NCBI GenBank assembly: GCA_026708015.1
Contig: JAPOVT010000029.1
Coordinates: 102,913 to 166,912 of the forward strand
DNA from: a bacterium
Lineage (GTDB): Bacteria; Actinomycetota; Acidimicrobiia; Acidimicrobiales; Bin134
DNA: 64,000 nucleotides
Direction of reading: 5' to 3'
Positions 1 to 11,256 of the stretch are shown here, one piece after another. A model generated the notes under the pieces. It was not told where the DNA came from and did no database searches. It saw only the letters and a list, made by a program, of their open reading frames with translations. The position numbers and the translations under genes were made by a program. Numbering within the stretch: the stretch's first letter is position 1; every line of letters starts with the position of its first letter.

Positions 1-1843
1 AAGAGTACTGCCGGGCTGCGACCACAGAGCAGAACCCCGGAAGCTCCTCTGCCAACTCGGCGTCGTCGAACTCCCCGAGGGCGTATTCGACGACGCCGTG
101 GTAGTAGCCCGACCAGCACGCAGAGCCCTCGTAGGTCAACGCGGTGCCCACGTCGCCGTACCAGACAACCGCGTCGTTGCCCAGATCGTGGGTGATCTGA
201 TGGCAGTTGCGGGCAACGAAGTTGTCGGTCTTGGACAGCTCCTCCACCATGTCCACAGCCTTGTCGGCGCCCTGGCTCTGCATGACCGATGAGAAGTAGT
301 CGCGATAGCAGTTGGCCATCCCGAGGGTGCGCAGGGCGCACTCCTCTGTGCTGGCGGGAGGCTCGTTGCTCAAAAGCGCCAGGTCGTACCCGCCGGTTTG
401 GGTGCCCTCGGCATCGTCTGCGGTGGCACCCAGAAGATCTTGGGCGTCGCGGGCGTCGAGACTCGCCGGATTCAACCCCGTGAGAATCGCCGCGACTGCG
501 ATGATCCCGCTCAGTGCCCAGGATTCCAGCCGCAGCGTGCGCGGCGGAATCGTCGCCGACCGCTGGCCGGCGGGGCGGCGAAACCGGGCCAGCCAGCCCA
601 CGCGCCGGTCGTGGTACACGGCGAGGGGCACCGCCACCATTACCACCAGGCCCAGTTTCACCAGCAGGACGGTGGCGTAGCCGGAGCCTTTGAGCAGTTC
701 GCCGCCGGCCAACAGCCAGGTGGACCGCAGGCCGGTGAGCGCCAGAACTGCGAACGCGGCCACGGCCGCGGGGGCGAATCGCCGGAACAGCTCCCTGGTT
801 GCAGCCGAGCGCTCGCTGTTGGGCCGCTGTCTCCAAGCCGTTGTGGCCATGGCCGCCGCGAGGATCAGCAGCGGCCCCAGCCAGACGCTTGCCGCGGCCA
901 AGTGCAGGGTGGAGACCCATATTCCAAACGGGTCTTCCGACAGCGTCACCGTGTGGCCGGGAGTGGCGCCGAAGGCGATGAGCACGACAATCCCAATGCC
1001 AGCCTGAAGCAGTGTCAGCTCCGATCGCGACCGGCCCAGGCGAGCGGCCAGCACCGCCAGTGCTCCCGTGCCCACCACGGCCATGAGCAGTGTTCGCCCG
1101 GTGCCCTCCGCCAGGGCCAGACGGAGGTTCTCGCGCAGCGGGCCGTCGCCGTACCCGCGGGTGATGAGCGCGATGGTTGCCACCGTTCTCGTCAAGATGG
1201 CGGCGAACAGAATGAGCGCCCCGGCTACCAGGGAGCGTCGGGCCGCATTGGCCAAGATGGCCGAGGCCGCCGCCGGCGGTTGCGGCCCCCTCAGATTCCA
1301 GCCCAGAACCAGCAGCGATCCCACCACCGCGGCCAAGGCGATGTACCACCCGAATCGCCCGATGCCGCTGACCACTTCCAGGGCGCGGTCCAGCGTAGGA
1401 GTGCGGGTGAATGAGGCGGCCGCCACGGCCGCTTCGTCCACTATGCCCACGCCCACGACCACCTCGCCGGCGACGCGGTGGCCGTCGGGGCCCACAGTCG
1501 CCCACGAGAGTCCGAATATGCCCCTGCCCAGGTCGGGCAGGGCGAACTGTATTACCTCGGCGTTCTTGCCGGTGGGCGTAAGAAGGGTGCTGCCTTCGAT
1601 GGTCTCGCCGTCGGAGGCGATGATCTCAAGCCGCACCGATCGGGGGTCCACGGCCTCGGCGAATACCAGTGTGAGCTGCTCGGGCTGCTCGGCCGACACG
1701 GTGCGGTCGGCGGGGAAGGTCTCCACGAGCCGCGTGTGGGCTGATGCGGTTGAAGTGCCGAATCCGAGCGTGGCCACAAATACCAGGAAGAATGCCGCGG
1801 CCAACGCCCAGCCACTGCCAGCACACCGCTTTCGTGCGTCCAC
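1..1843 (-). CDS. CopC-CopD copper resistance fusion with an extra C-terminal domain (3' end outside window)
   Basis: I translated this frame by hand; it is open from a GTG at 1843 to the window edge (about 614 codons), so the C-terminus is missing. Residues 1-35 form a signal peptide ending ASA-H, so cleavage would expose His36 as the mature N-terminus, as in CopC, where that His binds Cu(II). A CopC beta-sandwich follows to about residue 125, including a GPDGH segment with the second conserved His. Residues about 150-460 are a multi-helix CopD membrane domain. After about residue 470 comes a predicted extracytoplasmic segment rich in Cys and His (NCHQITHDLG near 545, then CWSGYYHG) that I cannot assign. 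Role: copper import or handling at the membrane (family knowledge). The start is uncertain because no clear ribosome binding site is visible. Confidence 0.85.
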   Translation of the reverse strand, partial: MDARKRCAGSGWALAAAFFLVFVATLGFGTSTASAHTRLVETFPADRTVSAEQPEQLTLVFAEAVDPRSVRLEIIASDGETIEGSTLLTPTGKNAEVIQFALPDLGRGIFGLSWATVGPDGHRVAGEVVVGVGIVDEAAVAAASFTRTPTLDRALEVVSGIGRFGWYIALAAVVGSLLVLGWNLRGPQPPAAASAILANAARRSLVAGALILFAAILTRTVATIALITRGYGDGPLRENLRLALAEGTGRTLLMAVVGTGALAVLAARLGRSRSELTLLQAGIGIVVLIAFGATPGHTVTLSEDPFGIWVSTLHLAAASVWLGPLLILAAAMATTAWRQRPNSERSAATRELFRRFAPAAVAAFAVLALTGLRSTWLLAGGELLKGSGYATVLLVKLGLVVMVAVPLAVYHDRRVGWLARFRRPAGQRSATIPPRTLRLESWALSGIIAVAAILTGLNPASLDARDAQDLLGATADDAEGTQTGGYDLALLSNEPPASTEECALRTLGMANCYRDYFSSVMQSQGADKAVDMVEELSKTDNFVARNCHQITHDLGNDAVVWYGDVGTALTYEGSACWSGYYHGVVEYALGEFDDAELAEELPGFCSVVAARQYS

Positions 1844-2138
1844 AACGGCTGCTAATTCTACCCCTTCATGCCACCGACCCCCAAAGACCCGCTTCCCCAT
1901 TGATGAGTGCGCGGAACTGCCCTCTCGGCTGGTATCTCCCGCCTTTGACCGGACGGTGCGATCAGCGGGTGTCTCGCGAACAGCCATCGGACGAGGCAGG
2001 GTTGGCAAGCGGCAGATGAGGGAGGCAACGGCTGTGTGCCGCACGATGTTTGGGCCTTTGCTGGGAGGGAGTAGAAAATAGGATGCGCGCATCCAAGAGT
2101 CGGGCGGGTGCAAGGACAACGATGATGCAGGAGCCCCC
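1844..2138. other. Divergent intergenic region
   Basis: This gap lies between the copCD-type gene (leftward) and coaX (rightward) and should carry both promoters. A clear AGGAG ribosome binding site for coaX sits at about 2128-2132. I see no small gene or strong hairpin. Confidence 0.4.
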
Positions 2139-2933
2139 ATGCTGCTGGCCCTCGACATAGGCAACACCCAGACCGTGGTCGGCCTGTATGAGGCTGAACG
2201 GGCCGAGGACTGTCGGGCCGACGACGGGCTGATCGAGCACTGGCGACTGTCCACTGTGCATGAGCGCACCCCCGATGAGGTGGCCGTGCTGCTGCGCAGC
2301 CTGCTCGACAGCATCGACGTCGCCATGGAGGACGACCTCACCGGGGTGGCGGTGTGCTCGGGGGTGCCCCAAATCCGCGAGAGCGTGCGGATGATGGTGC
2401 AGCGCTATCTAGATTTCGACCCGGTGGTGATCGAGCCCGGCACCCGCAGCGGCATCCCGATCCTGTACGACAATCCCCGCGAGGTGGGCGCCGACCGCAT
2501 TGCCAACGCGGTGGCCGCTCATCACCTCTACGGGGGTCCTGCGGTGATCGTGGACTTCGGTACCACCAACAACTTCGACGTGGTCTCCGAGGTCGGCGAG
2601 TTTCTGGGTGGAGCCATCGGGCCGGGCATCGAGGTCAGCCTGGAGGCCATGGTGGGCCGGGCCGCCGCGCTGGGGCCGGTGGCGCTCACCGAGCCCCGCA
2701 ACGTGATCGGTAAAACCACGATGGAGTCGATCCAGTCGGGGGTCATCTACGGGTTCGTCTCCCAGATCGACGGCATGGTGGCCCGTTTCGCCAATGAGCT
2801 GGCCGGTGAGGCGGTCGTGATCGCCACTGGTGGCCTGGCCCACCTGATTGCCCCGCTGTCGGACACCATCCAACATGTCGAGCCCTATCTGACTCTCCAC
2901 GGCCTGTGGTTGGTCCACGGGCGCAACCAGTAG
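2139..2933 (+). CDS. coaX: Type III pantothenate kinase
   Basis: This enzyme phosphorylates pantothenate, the first step of coenzyme A synthesis, in the cytoplasm. The 264-residue length fits CoaX. The N-terminal ATP-binding motif DIGNT is at residues 6-10, the GADR motif that contacts pantothenate is around residue 117-120, and a second Asp-containing phosphate motif DFGTTNNFD is at 139-147. In many CoaX proteins that motif reads DFGTATTFD or similar, so the TNN is a mild variant. The ATG has an AGGAG site 6-8 bases upstream. lysS starts 8 bases after the stop, so the two are probably cotranscribed. Confidence 0.95.
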   Translation: MLLALDIGNTQTVVGLYEAERAEDCRADDGLIEHWRLSTVHERTPDEVAVLLRSLLDSIDVAMEDDLTGVAVCSGVPQIRESVRMMVQRYLDFDPVVIEPGTRSGIPILYDNPREVGADRIANAVAAHHLYGGPAVIVDFGTTNNFDVVSEVGEFLGGAIGPGIEVSLEAMVGRAAALGPVALTEPRNVIGKTTMESIQSGVIYGFVSQIDGMVARFANELAGEAVVIATGGLAHLIAPLSDTIQHVEPYLTLHGLWLVHGRNQ

Positions 2934-2941
2934 GCCGGCCG

Positions 2942-4369
2942 GTGAGTCCCCCCTATCGGTTCGAGACCACCGCCACCGCCGGGGAGTGCCACCAGCGCCA
3001 TGGCGATATCGAGGCCGGTACCGAGACCGGGCAGACAGTATCGGTGGCGGGCCGGATCATGCTCCGGCGGGTGCAGGGGCGGCTGGCATTTGCCACTCTT
3101 CAAGACGCCACCGGGCGCATCCAGCTGTTCGCCCCCGCCAAAGTCGCCCCCGACTACGACGAATTCTGCGCTTTGTCGCTGGGCGACTGGGTGGGGGTCA
3201 GCGGCGAGGTGATGAAGACCCGCACCGGGGAGCTGTCGGTGAAGGTGGAGCAGTGGGAACTGCTGGCTGAAGCCCGGCGGAGCTTTCCCGACAAATGGCA
3301 CGGGCTGTCAGACCCCGACATCCGGTTCCGTCAGCGCTATGTCGACCTGTGGGTAACCGAGGAGGCCCGACAGACCTTTCTGCTGCGTTCGGAGATGATG
3401 TCGTTCACCCGCCGCTGGCTGGAGGATCGGGGGTTCATTGAGGTGGAGACGCCGGTGTTCCACCCGGTGCCCGGCGGCGCGCTGGCCCGGCCGTTCAGCA
3501 CCCATCACAACGCGCTCGATATGGACTTGTTCTTGAGGATCGCCCCCGAGCTGTATCTGAAGCGGCTGGTGGTGGGCGGTTTGGAGCGGGTGTATGAGAT
3601 TGCCCGGGTTTTCCGCAACGAGGGCATCTCTACCCGCCACAATCCCGAATTCACCATGTTGGAGCTGTACTGGGCCTACGCCGACTACGGCGACATCATG
3701 GATCTGGTCGAACAGCTCGTGGCCCATCTGGCGCTGAAGCTCAAGGGCGCCACCGTCATCAGCTACGGCGGAAAGGAGCTGGACCTGACCCCGCCGTGGC
3801 CCCGCGCCCGGTTCACCGACCTGCTGTCTGCCCACAGCAGCCTGGACGTGGACCTCGACACCCCGTTGGAGGAGCTGCGGTCGCACTGCGCCGACCGGGA
3901 GATCCCGGTGGAAGACCGCTGGGGGCCGGGCAAGCTGTTGTTGGAGCTGTACGAGAAGACCACCGAGGCCGAGCTGTGGGGTCCGGTGTTCGTGTGCGAC
4001 TACCCCAAGGAGGTATCGCCGCTAGCCCGGGAGCACCGCGACCACCCCGGCTGGGTGGAGCGGTTTGAGGCCATCGTGGCCGGCCGGGAGCTGGCCAACG
4101 CCTTTAGCGAGCTGACCGACCCCGACGAGCAGCGGGCCCGCTTCGAAGGCCAGGCCGCCGACCGGGAAGCGGGCGACGCCGAGGCCATGGCCGTGGACTG
4201 GGACTACCTGCGGGCCCTGGAGTTCGGCTTGCCTCCCACCGGTGGCCTGGGCGTGGGCATGGACCGCCTGGCCATGCTGTTGGCCGACGTGCCCAGCATC
4301 CGCGACGTGATCCTGTTCCCCACCCTGCGCCCCGAACCCCCGGAGCGCCCCGCGCCGCCAGCGAGCTAA
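2942..4369 (+). CDS. lysS: Lysyl-tRNA synthetase, class II
   Basis: This enzyme charges tRNA-Lys. An N-terminal OB-fold anticodon-binding domain (about residues 25-125) is followed by the class II catalytic domain. Motif 2 contains FRNEGISTRHNPEF near residue 225, and motif 3 is GLGVGMDRLAM near the C-terminus. I chose the GTG at 2942 because translation upstream of it would run into coaX and has no family match. At about 475 residues it is slightly short at the N-terminus compared with E. coli LysS. The C-terminus ends in a Pro/Glu-rich tail. The stop lies just before a terminator-like hairpin shared with the convergent polyprenyl synthase gene. Confidence 0.95.
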   Translation: MSPPYRFETTATAGECHQRHGDIEAGTETGQTVSVAGRIMLRRVQGRLAFATLQDATGRIQLFAPAKVAPDYDEFCALSLGDWVGVSGEVMKTRTGELSVKVEQWELLAEARRSFPDKWHGLSDPDIRFRQRYVDLWVTEEARQTFLLRSEMMSFTRRWLEDRGFIEVETPVFHPVPGGALARPFSTHHNALDMDLFLRIAPELYLKRLVVGGLERVYEIARVFRNEGISTRHNPEFTMLELYWAYADYGDIMDLVEQLVAHLALKLKGATVISYGGKELDLTPPWPRARFTDLLSAHSSLDVDLDTPLEELRSHCADREIPVEDRWGPGKLLLELYEKTTEAELWGPVFVCDYPKEVSPLAREHRDHPGWVERFEAIVAGRELANAFSELTDPDEQRARFEGQAADREAGDAEAMAVDWDYLRALEFGLPPTGGLGVGMDRLAMLLADVPSIRDVILFPTLRPEPPERPAPPAS

Positions 4370-4375
4370 ACGGCT

Positions 4376-4398
4376 CCTCGGCCTAGCCGTCGCCGAGG
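4376..4398. terminator. Hairpin between convergent lysS and polyprenyl synthase genes
   Basis: CCTCGGC at 4376-4382 pairs with GCCGAGG at 4392-4398 around a 9-base loop. It lies just after the lysS stop and overlaps the end of the opposite gene. There is no T-run, so a bidirectional terminator role is inferred from position only. Confidence 0.45.
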
Positions 4399-5417
4399 GG
4401 GATGCGGGCTCGGTTGATCAGATGGTCGGTGGCCACCTGGAGGGCGGCGGTGGCTGTGGTGGGGGGCAGCGACTCCAGGCTGGCTGAGGCTTGCTTCACA
4501 TAGTGGCGGGCCACGTCTAGGGCTTCTTCCACGCCACCGCTGGCCCGAACCAGTTGCAGGGCCGATCGGACGGTGGAATCTGAGACCGTTCCACCCAAAA
4601 GTTCCAGCAACTGGGGACCGCAGTCGGTGTGCAGAGCCCGGATTACCGGCAGGGTGTAGATGCCCTCGTGCAGGTCGTTGCCTGACGGCTTCCCGAGATG
4701 CTCGTCGGTGGCCACGATGTCCAAGATGTCGTCCACCACCTGAAAGGCCAGCCCGTAGTAGCGCCCGAACTCGGTGAGGGTGTCAACCGTCGGACGGTCC
4801 AGCCCGGCCACCAGGGCACCGATACGACAGGAAGTGGTCAGCAGAGAAGCGGTTTTGCCGTCGATGGAATCGGTGTAGGAGGACTCGGTTCGGTCGGGAT
4901 TGCCAGTGTCCTGCAACTCCCGCACTTGGCCTTCGCACAGCCGTCCGATGGTGGCGGCCAGCAGTCCCGCCACTTCAGTTCCGAGGGAAGCGGCCAGTTC
5001 CGATGCCCGGGCCAACAAGAAGTCGCCGGCCAGGATGGCCCGGAGGTTGCCCCACTTGGCGTTCACGCTGGCCACGTTGCGCCGTACCTGGGCCTCGTCC
5101 ATAACGTCGTCGTGGTACAGCGATCCCAGATGGACCAGTTCCACCGCCACACCCCCGGTGAGCACGTCGTTTGCGGCCGGAACCGGCTGATTCTGGGAGA
5201 TGGCTGCCGAGGCGATCACGAATCCCGGCCGCACCCGCTTGCCCCCGGCCCGGATGAGGTGGCTGGCCACCTCGGTGAGGAACGGGTCTTGGGTTTTCAC
5301 CGAGTCCTCCAGCCGCAACTCCAGCCGGTCGAGGTCGCGCGCCATGGTGGGAATCAAATCTAGGGGGCTGCGAGCCACGCCCGTCAGCGTAGTGGCACCT
5401 TCCCCAATTGCCCCCAA
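4383..5417 (-). CDS. Polyprenyl diphosphate synthase (trans-isoprenyl, heptaprenyl/octaprenyl type)
   Basis: This enzyme condenses isopentenyl diphosphate with allylic diphosphates to make the isoprenoid chain of menaquinone or similar lipids. It shows the family landmarks: GKRVRP, the first Asp-rich motif in HDDVMDE, the Gln/Lys region GKTASLL, and the second Asp-rich motif DDILD. The length of 344 residues is normal for long-chain synthases. The TTG at 5417 is the longest option; a GTG at 5378 in front of ARSPLDL is equally plausible, and neither has a strong ribosome binding site. Chain length cannot be read from sequence alone. It is divergent from clpC. Confidence 0.9.
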   Translation of the reverse strand: MGAIGEGATTLTGVARSPLDLIPTMARDLDRLELRLEDSVKTQDPFLTEVASHLIRAGGKRVRPGFVIASAAISQNQPVPAANDVLTGGVAVELVHLGSLYHDDVMDEAQVRRNVASVNAKWGNLRAILAGDFLLARASELAASLGTEVAGLLAATIGRLCEGQVRELQDTGNPDRTESSYTDSIDGKTASLLTTSCRIGALVAGLDRPTVDTLTEFGRYYGLAFQVVDDILDIVATDEHLGKPSGNDLHEGIYTLPVIRALHTDCGPQLLELLGGTVSDSTVRSALQLVRASGGVEEALDVARHYVKQASASLESLPPTTATAALQVATDHLINRARIPLGDG

Positions 5418-5535
5418 TCAACACGGGTTGAGGCCTCATCGGCGGCCCCGATGCCAAGGTCGGCTGAGGCTTCGGGAACGAAATGGGGGGGTGGGGTGGT
5501 TACACTCAGAGTTGAACCCCTATCGGGAGATTGCC

Positions 5536-8049
<2,514 letters not shown>

Positions 8050-8108
8050 CAGACATGCCCGTGTGGGTTCGGAGGGGGATGGCAAGGCGGCGGGCTAGCC
8101 TGCCCTCA

Positions 8109-9539
8109 ATGGTTGGCAGGTTCAAGCGGCTTCGCACAGCGGTGCCTCTGTTGGTGCTGATCTTGGTGCTGACCGCCTGCCAGGTTGATATCGAGGTAGG
8201 CATCGGCTTCAACGAGGACGGCTCCGGGGTGGTCACCGTGGATGTGGCCCTCGACGAGCGGGCCATGGACCTGGCTCCCGACATGCGGCTGTTGACCGAG
8301 GACATCGAAGACCCCGCGTCGGGCTGGTCGTACAACGAGCCCCGCATCGACGACCAGGGTCGCACCAGCTTCTCGGCCTCCAAGCCATTCAGTTCGACTG
8401 AGCAACTTGAGTCGGTGCTGTCCGAGATCTTCATCTCCGACGACGTGTTCCGCGACTTCACCTTCGAGCGCGACACCTCTTTCGCCCAGACCGACTATCA
8501 GGTGACCGGAGTGGTCGACCTGTCCGGCGGCTTGGACCTGGTGACTGACCCCGAGCTCACCGCTCGCCTCGGCGGAGAGCCCTTCGGGGAGTGGACCGCC
8601 AATCTGGCCGACGCTCTTGAGGCGGTGACCGTGCGCCTCGTTTTGGACTTGCCGGTGGGCCCCGAGAAGGAGGAAGTGCTGCAACTGGGCCAGGAGGCGC
8701 AGCGCATCACCTTGACGGGCCAAGACGAGAGCGGGGCGGCGGTGACCTTGCGATGGGTGGCCTGGGCCGCGTTCGCCCTGGTTGGCCTGTCGATTCTGAT
8801 CGCGGTGGCCGGCTATCTGCTGGAACGACGGGCCCGGGACCGCAGCATCGACCCCACCTTTACCCAGGATTCTCTGGCGCGCACCACAGGATCTGCCCCG
8901 GTGCAGCCCCCTCAGCGGCGGCTGCGGTTGGTGGTGTTGAATCCGCTCGGGGTGCTATACGAACCGGCCGACGATCCCGCCGAGCTTCTGGCTTCCTTTG
9001 CTGCCGAGCGCGGCCTGGAGCCAGACGACGAAGAGGTGCAGCAGCTCCACAACCAGGCGATTCTGGGCCGCATCACCCCTGCGGAGCTTTGGTCGGGGAT
9101 CGGTTTGGACGACGACCCCGCGGAGCTCGCCGAGGAGTTCTTGTCCCAGTACACCGTGCGGTCGGGCGCCCGGGACTTTGTGGCCGAGATGGTCCGACGG
9201 GAGCTCCCGGTGGCCTGTCTCACCAACGACGTGTCCTCGTGGTCGACTGCCCTCCGGGAGCGCCTTGAGATCGACGGCGTGGACACCTGGATTGTGAGCA
9301 GCGACGTGGGGGTGTGCATGCCTGCCCCAGGAATCTACGAGGCACTGCGCCGCACAACGTCGGTTCCCTACGAGAACTCGCTGCTGGTGGATGTGAGGAC
9401 AGAGAATCTCGACGCGGCCCAAGCACTGGGGATGGCCACCGCTCTTTTGGCCGATGCTCGCCCCAAAGATGGCGAGGCCCCCGGCCACGCGGTGGTGACG
9501 AGCTTCTCCGACTTCTTCCGCCGCCGGCCCCGCTCCTGA
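8109..9539 (+). CDS. LppM-like lipoprotein fused through one membrane helix to a degenerate HAD domain
   Basis: Starting at ATG 8109, the product has a lipoprotein signal peptide ending in LTAC (Cys24). An extracytoplasmic LppM/DUF3153-like domain spans about residues 25-210, one transmembrane helix lies near 216-240, and a cytoplasmic domain of about 220 residues follows with the layout of a haloacid-dehalogenase hydrolase. The HAD nucleophile motif should read DxDG or similar; here it is LNPLGVLY (Asn278-Pro279), and the distal acidic motif is reduced to LLVDVRTEN. The motif II Thr-Asn (CLTND) remains. Catalysis therefore looks lost. A signalling or scaffolding role across the membrane is inference. 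Its 3' end shares a palindrome with hemB. Confidence 0.75.
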   Translation: MVGRFKRLRTAVPLLVLILVLTACQVDIEVGIGFNEDGSGVVTVDVALDERAMDLAPDMRLLTEDIEDPASGWSYNEPRIDDQGRTSFSASKPFSSTEQLESVLSEIFISDDVFRDFTFERDTSFAQTDYQVTGVVDLSGGLDLVTDPELTARLGGEPFGEWTANLADALEAVTVRLVLDLPVGPEKEEVLQLGQEAQRITLTGQDESGAAVTLRWVAWAAFALVGLSILIAVAGYLLERRARDRSIDPTFTQDSLARTTGSAPVQPPQRRLRLVVLNPLGVLYEPADDPAELLASFAAERGLEPDDEEVQQLHNQAILGRITPAELWSGIGLDDDPAELAEEFLSQYTVRSGARDFVAEMVRRELPVACLTNDVSSWSTALRERLEIDGVDTWIVSSDVGVCMPAPGIYEALRRTTSVPYENSLLVDVRTENLDAAQALGMATALLADARPKDGEAPGHAVVTSFSDFFRRRPRS

Positions 9540-9561
9540 GCTAGGGCCCGTAGGGCTAGCT
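9539..9561. terminator. Palindrome spanning the stops of two convergent genes
   Basis: AGCTAG at 9539-9544 pairs with CTAGCT at 9556-9561, with CCC/GGG extending the stem inward to a GTA loop. Both stop codons of the convergent genes lie inside it. It is probably a bidirectional terminator, although it has no T-run. Confidence 0.45.
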
Positions 9562-10542
9562 GAGAATCTGGGCAGCCTGTACCGCGAAGTACGTCAAGAT
9601 GACGTCGGCCCCTGCTCGGCGGATGCCGGTCAGGGTCTCGGTGATGATGGCCTGCTCGTCCAACCACCCCGATGCCGCGGCCGCCTTCACCATGAGGTAC
9701 TCCCCGCTCACCTGATAGGCCGCCACTGGCACCACCGAGGTCTCGGCAAACCTCCGCACCACATCCAGGTAAGGACCGGCGGGCTTGACCATCACCATGT
9801 CGGCGCCCTCGGCGATGTCCAGCTCCATTTCCCGCAGGGCTTCGCGGCTGTTGGCCGGGTCCATCTGGTAGGTCTTCTTGTCGCCGGAGCGGGGGGCCGA
9901 GTCCAGCGCTCCCCGGAATGGCCCGAAGAAAGCCGAGGCGTACTTGGCCGTGTAGGCGCAGATTCCCACCTCGGTATGGCCGTGGTGGTCGAGTGTCTCG
10001 CGGATGGCCCCCACCCGGCCGTCCATCATGTCGCTGGGGGCCACGATGTCGGCCCCGGCATCGGCATGGGTCAGGGCCTGGCGGCACAGGACGTCCACGG
10101 TCTCGTCGTTCACGATGGTCCCGTCGGGAGCCACGATGCCGTCGTGGCCGTCGCTGTTGTAAGGATCGAGGGCCACGTCGGTCATCACCACTGTGTCGGG
10201 ATGGGTGGCCTTGATGGCCGCGATGGTCTGGGGAATGAGACCGTCAGGGTTCCAGGCCTCATCACCAGTCGGGGTCTTCAGTTCGTCGGGAGCGGCCTCG
10301 AACAGCACCACGGCCCGAACGCCGAGATCGGCGGCCCGGCCCACCTCGCCCACCAGCCCGTCCACGCTCCAGCGGTTCACGCCGGGCATGGAGTCGATGG
10401 GTTCGTCTGAACCCCGGTGTACGAAAAGGGGCAGCGCAAGATGAGCGGGGCTGAGCTCGGTCTCGCGCACCATGTCCCGGATCGCCGGGGTTCGCCGGTT
10501 GCGCCGGGGCCGGGCGGTTAGCTCCAAATGCGGATGAGCCAT
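9556..10542 (-). CDS. hemB: Delta-aminolevulinic acid dehydratase (porphobilinogen synthase)
   Basis: This enzyme condenses two 5-aminolevulinate molecules into porphobilinogen in tetrapyrrole synthesis. The Schiff-base lysines are in YTAKYAS and VMVKPAG. The metal-site stretch reads DVALDPYNSDGHDG, with Asp where zinc enzymes have Cys (DVCLCEYTSHGHCG type), so this is the Mg-dependent, non-zinc class. The start at ATG 10542 (MAHPHLEL) gives 328 residues, the usual length; the longer open frame would run into the divergent neighbour. hemQ at 32.5 kb belongs to the same overall pathway. Confidence 0.95.
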   Translation of the reverse strand: MAHPHLELTARPRRNRRTPAIRDMVRETELSPAHLALPLFVHRGSDEPIDSMPGVNRWSVDGLVGEVGRAADLGVRAVVLFEAAPDELKTPTGDEAWNPDGLIPQTIAAIKATHPDTVVMTDVALDPYNSDGHDGIVAPDGTIVNDETVDVLCRQALTHADAGADIVAPSDMMDGRVGAIRETLDHHGHTEVGICAYTAKYASAFFGPFRGALDSAPRSGDKKTYQMDPANSREALREMELDIAEGADMVMVKPAGPYLDVVRRFAETSVVPVAAYQVSGEYLMVKAAAASGWLDEQAIITETLTGIRRAGADVILTYFAVQAAQILS

Positions 10543-10600
10543 GCCTCCATGCTCCCATCTCTGTTCCCGCCGCGCATTGCCGATGGGGTAAACAAGAGCC

Positions 10601-11251
10601 ATGCGGATCGAGTTGGCGACGGGAACCTCGGCTGAGTTGGTTCGGGTGGAGGGCGCCAGCCGAGGTCTGGTGTTGATTCCCGATCTCATGGGTCTGCGGC
10701 CCCTGTTCGACGATCACGTGGCCCGGATTGCCGCCGATCAGGGATGGACGGTGTGCGCTCCCCAAGTATTCCCCGGTCGAGAGCACTTGGCGGCCGACGA
10801 GCGAATGGCCGCAGTATGCGAGCTTGTCGACGAAGAGGTGCTGGCCGACGTGATGGCGGCGGCCGACGCCACCGAGTGCGAGACGGTGGTGCTCACTGGT
10901 TTCTGCATGGGCGGCATGTACACCATCAAGGCCGCGGCCGCCGGGCGATTCCACCGGGCGGCCGCCTTCTACGGGATGATCCGTCTCCCCGAGCATTGGA
11001 GGGGTCCGGGCCAAGGCGAGCCGCTGGAGCTGTTGGCCGCCGGTGATCCCTGTCCGCTGCTGGCCATCATCGGCACTGAAGATCCATTCACTCCGCCTGG
11101 CGACGTGGTCGCCCTGGAGGCCGCTGGTGCGATGACCGTGGTCTATGAGGGCGCCGATCACGGATTCGTCCACGACCCCGTCCGTCCTGCCCACCGTCCC
11201 GACGATGCCGTCGACGCTTGGGCTCGAGTCATCGAGTTTCTGAGTCAATAG
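10601..11251 (+). CDS. Dienelactone hydrolase family protein
   Basis: This is an alpha/beta hydrolase of 216 residues. The nucleophile elbow is GFCMGG with Cys, as in dienelactone hydrolases, and the rest of the triad appears as Asp in GTEDPF and His in ADHGFVHD. It probably hydrolyses cyclic or activated esters; the substrate is unknown. It is divergent from hemB and sits 5 bases upstream of ispD, so it may be cotranscribed with the isoprenoid genes. Confidence 0.85.
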   Translation: MRIELATGTSAELVRVEGASRGLVLIPDLMGLRPLFDDHVARIAADQGWTVCAPQVFPGREHLAADERMAAVCELVDEEVLADVMAAADATECETVVLTGFCMGGMYTIKAAAAGRFHRAAAFYGMIRLPEHWRGPGQGEPLELLAAGDPCPLLAIIGTEDPFTPPGDVVALEAAGAMTVVYEGADHGFVHDPVRPAHRPDDAVDAWARVIEFLSQ

Positions 11252-11256
11252 CGGCG

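Noticed and set aside
398..2081. Long plus-strand open frames of about 337 codons
   Set aside because: They are Arg/Ala/Pro/Gly-rich shadows opposite the CopC-CopD gene, which gives a clear domain structure on the minus strand.
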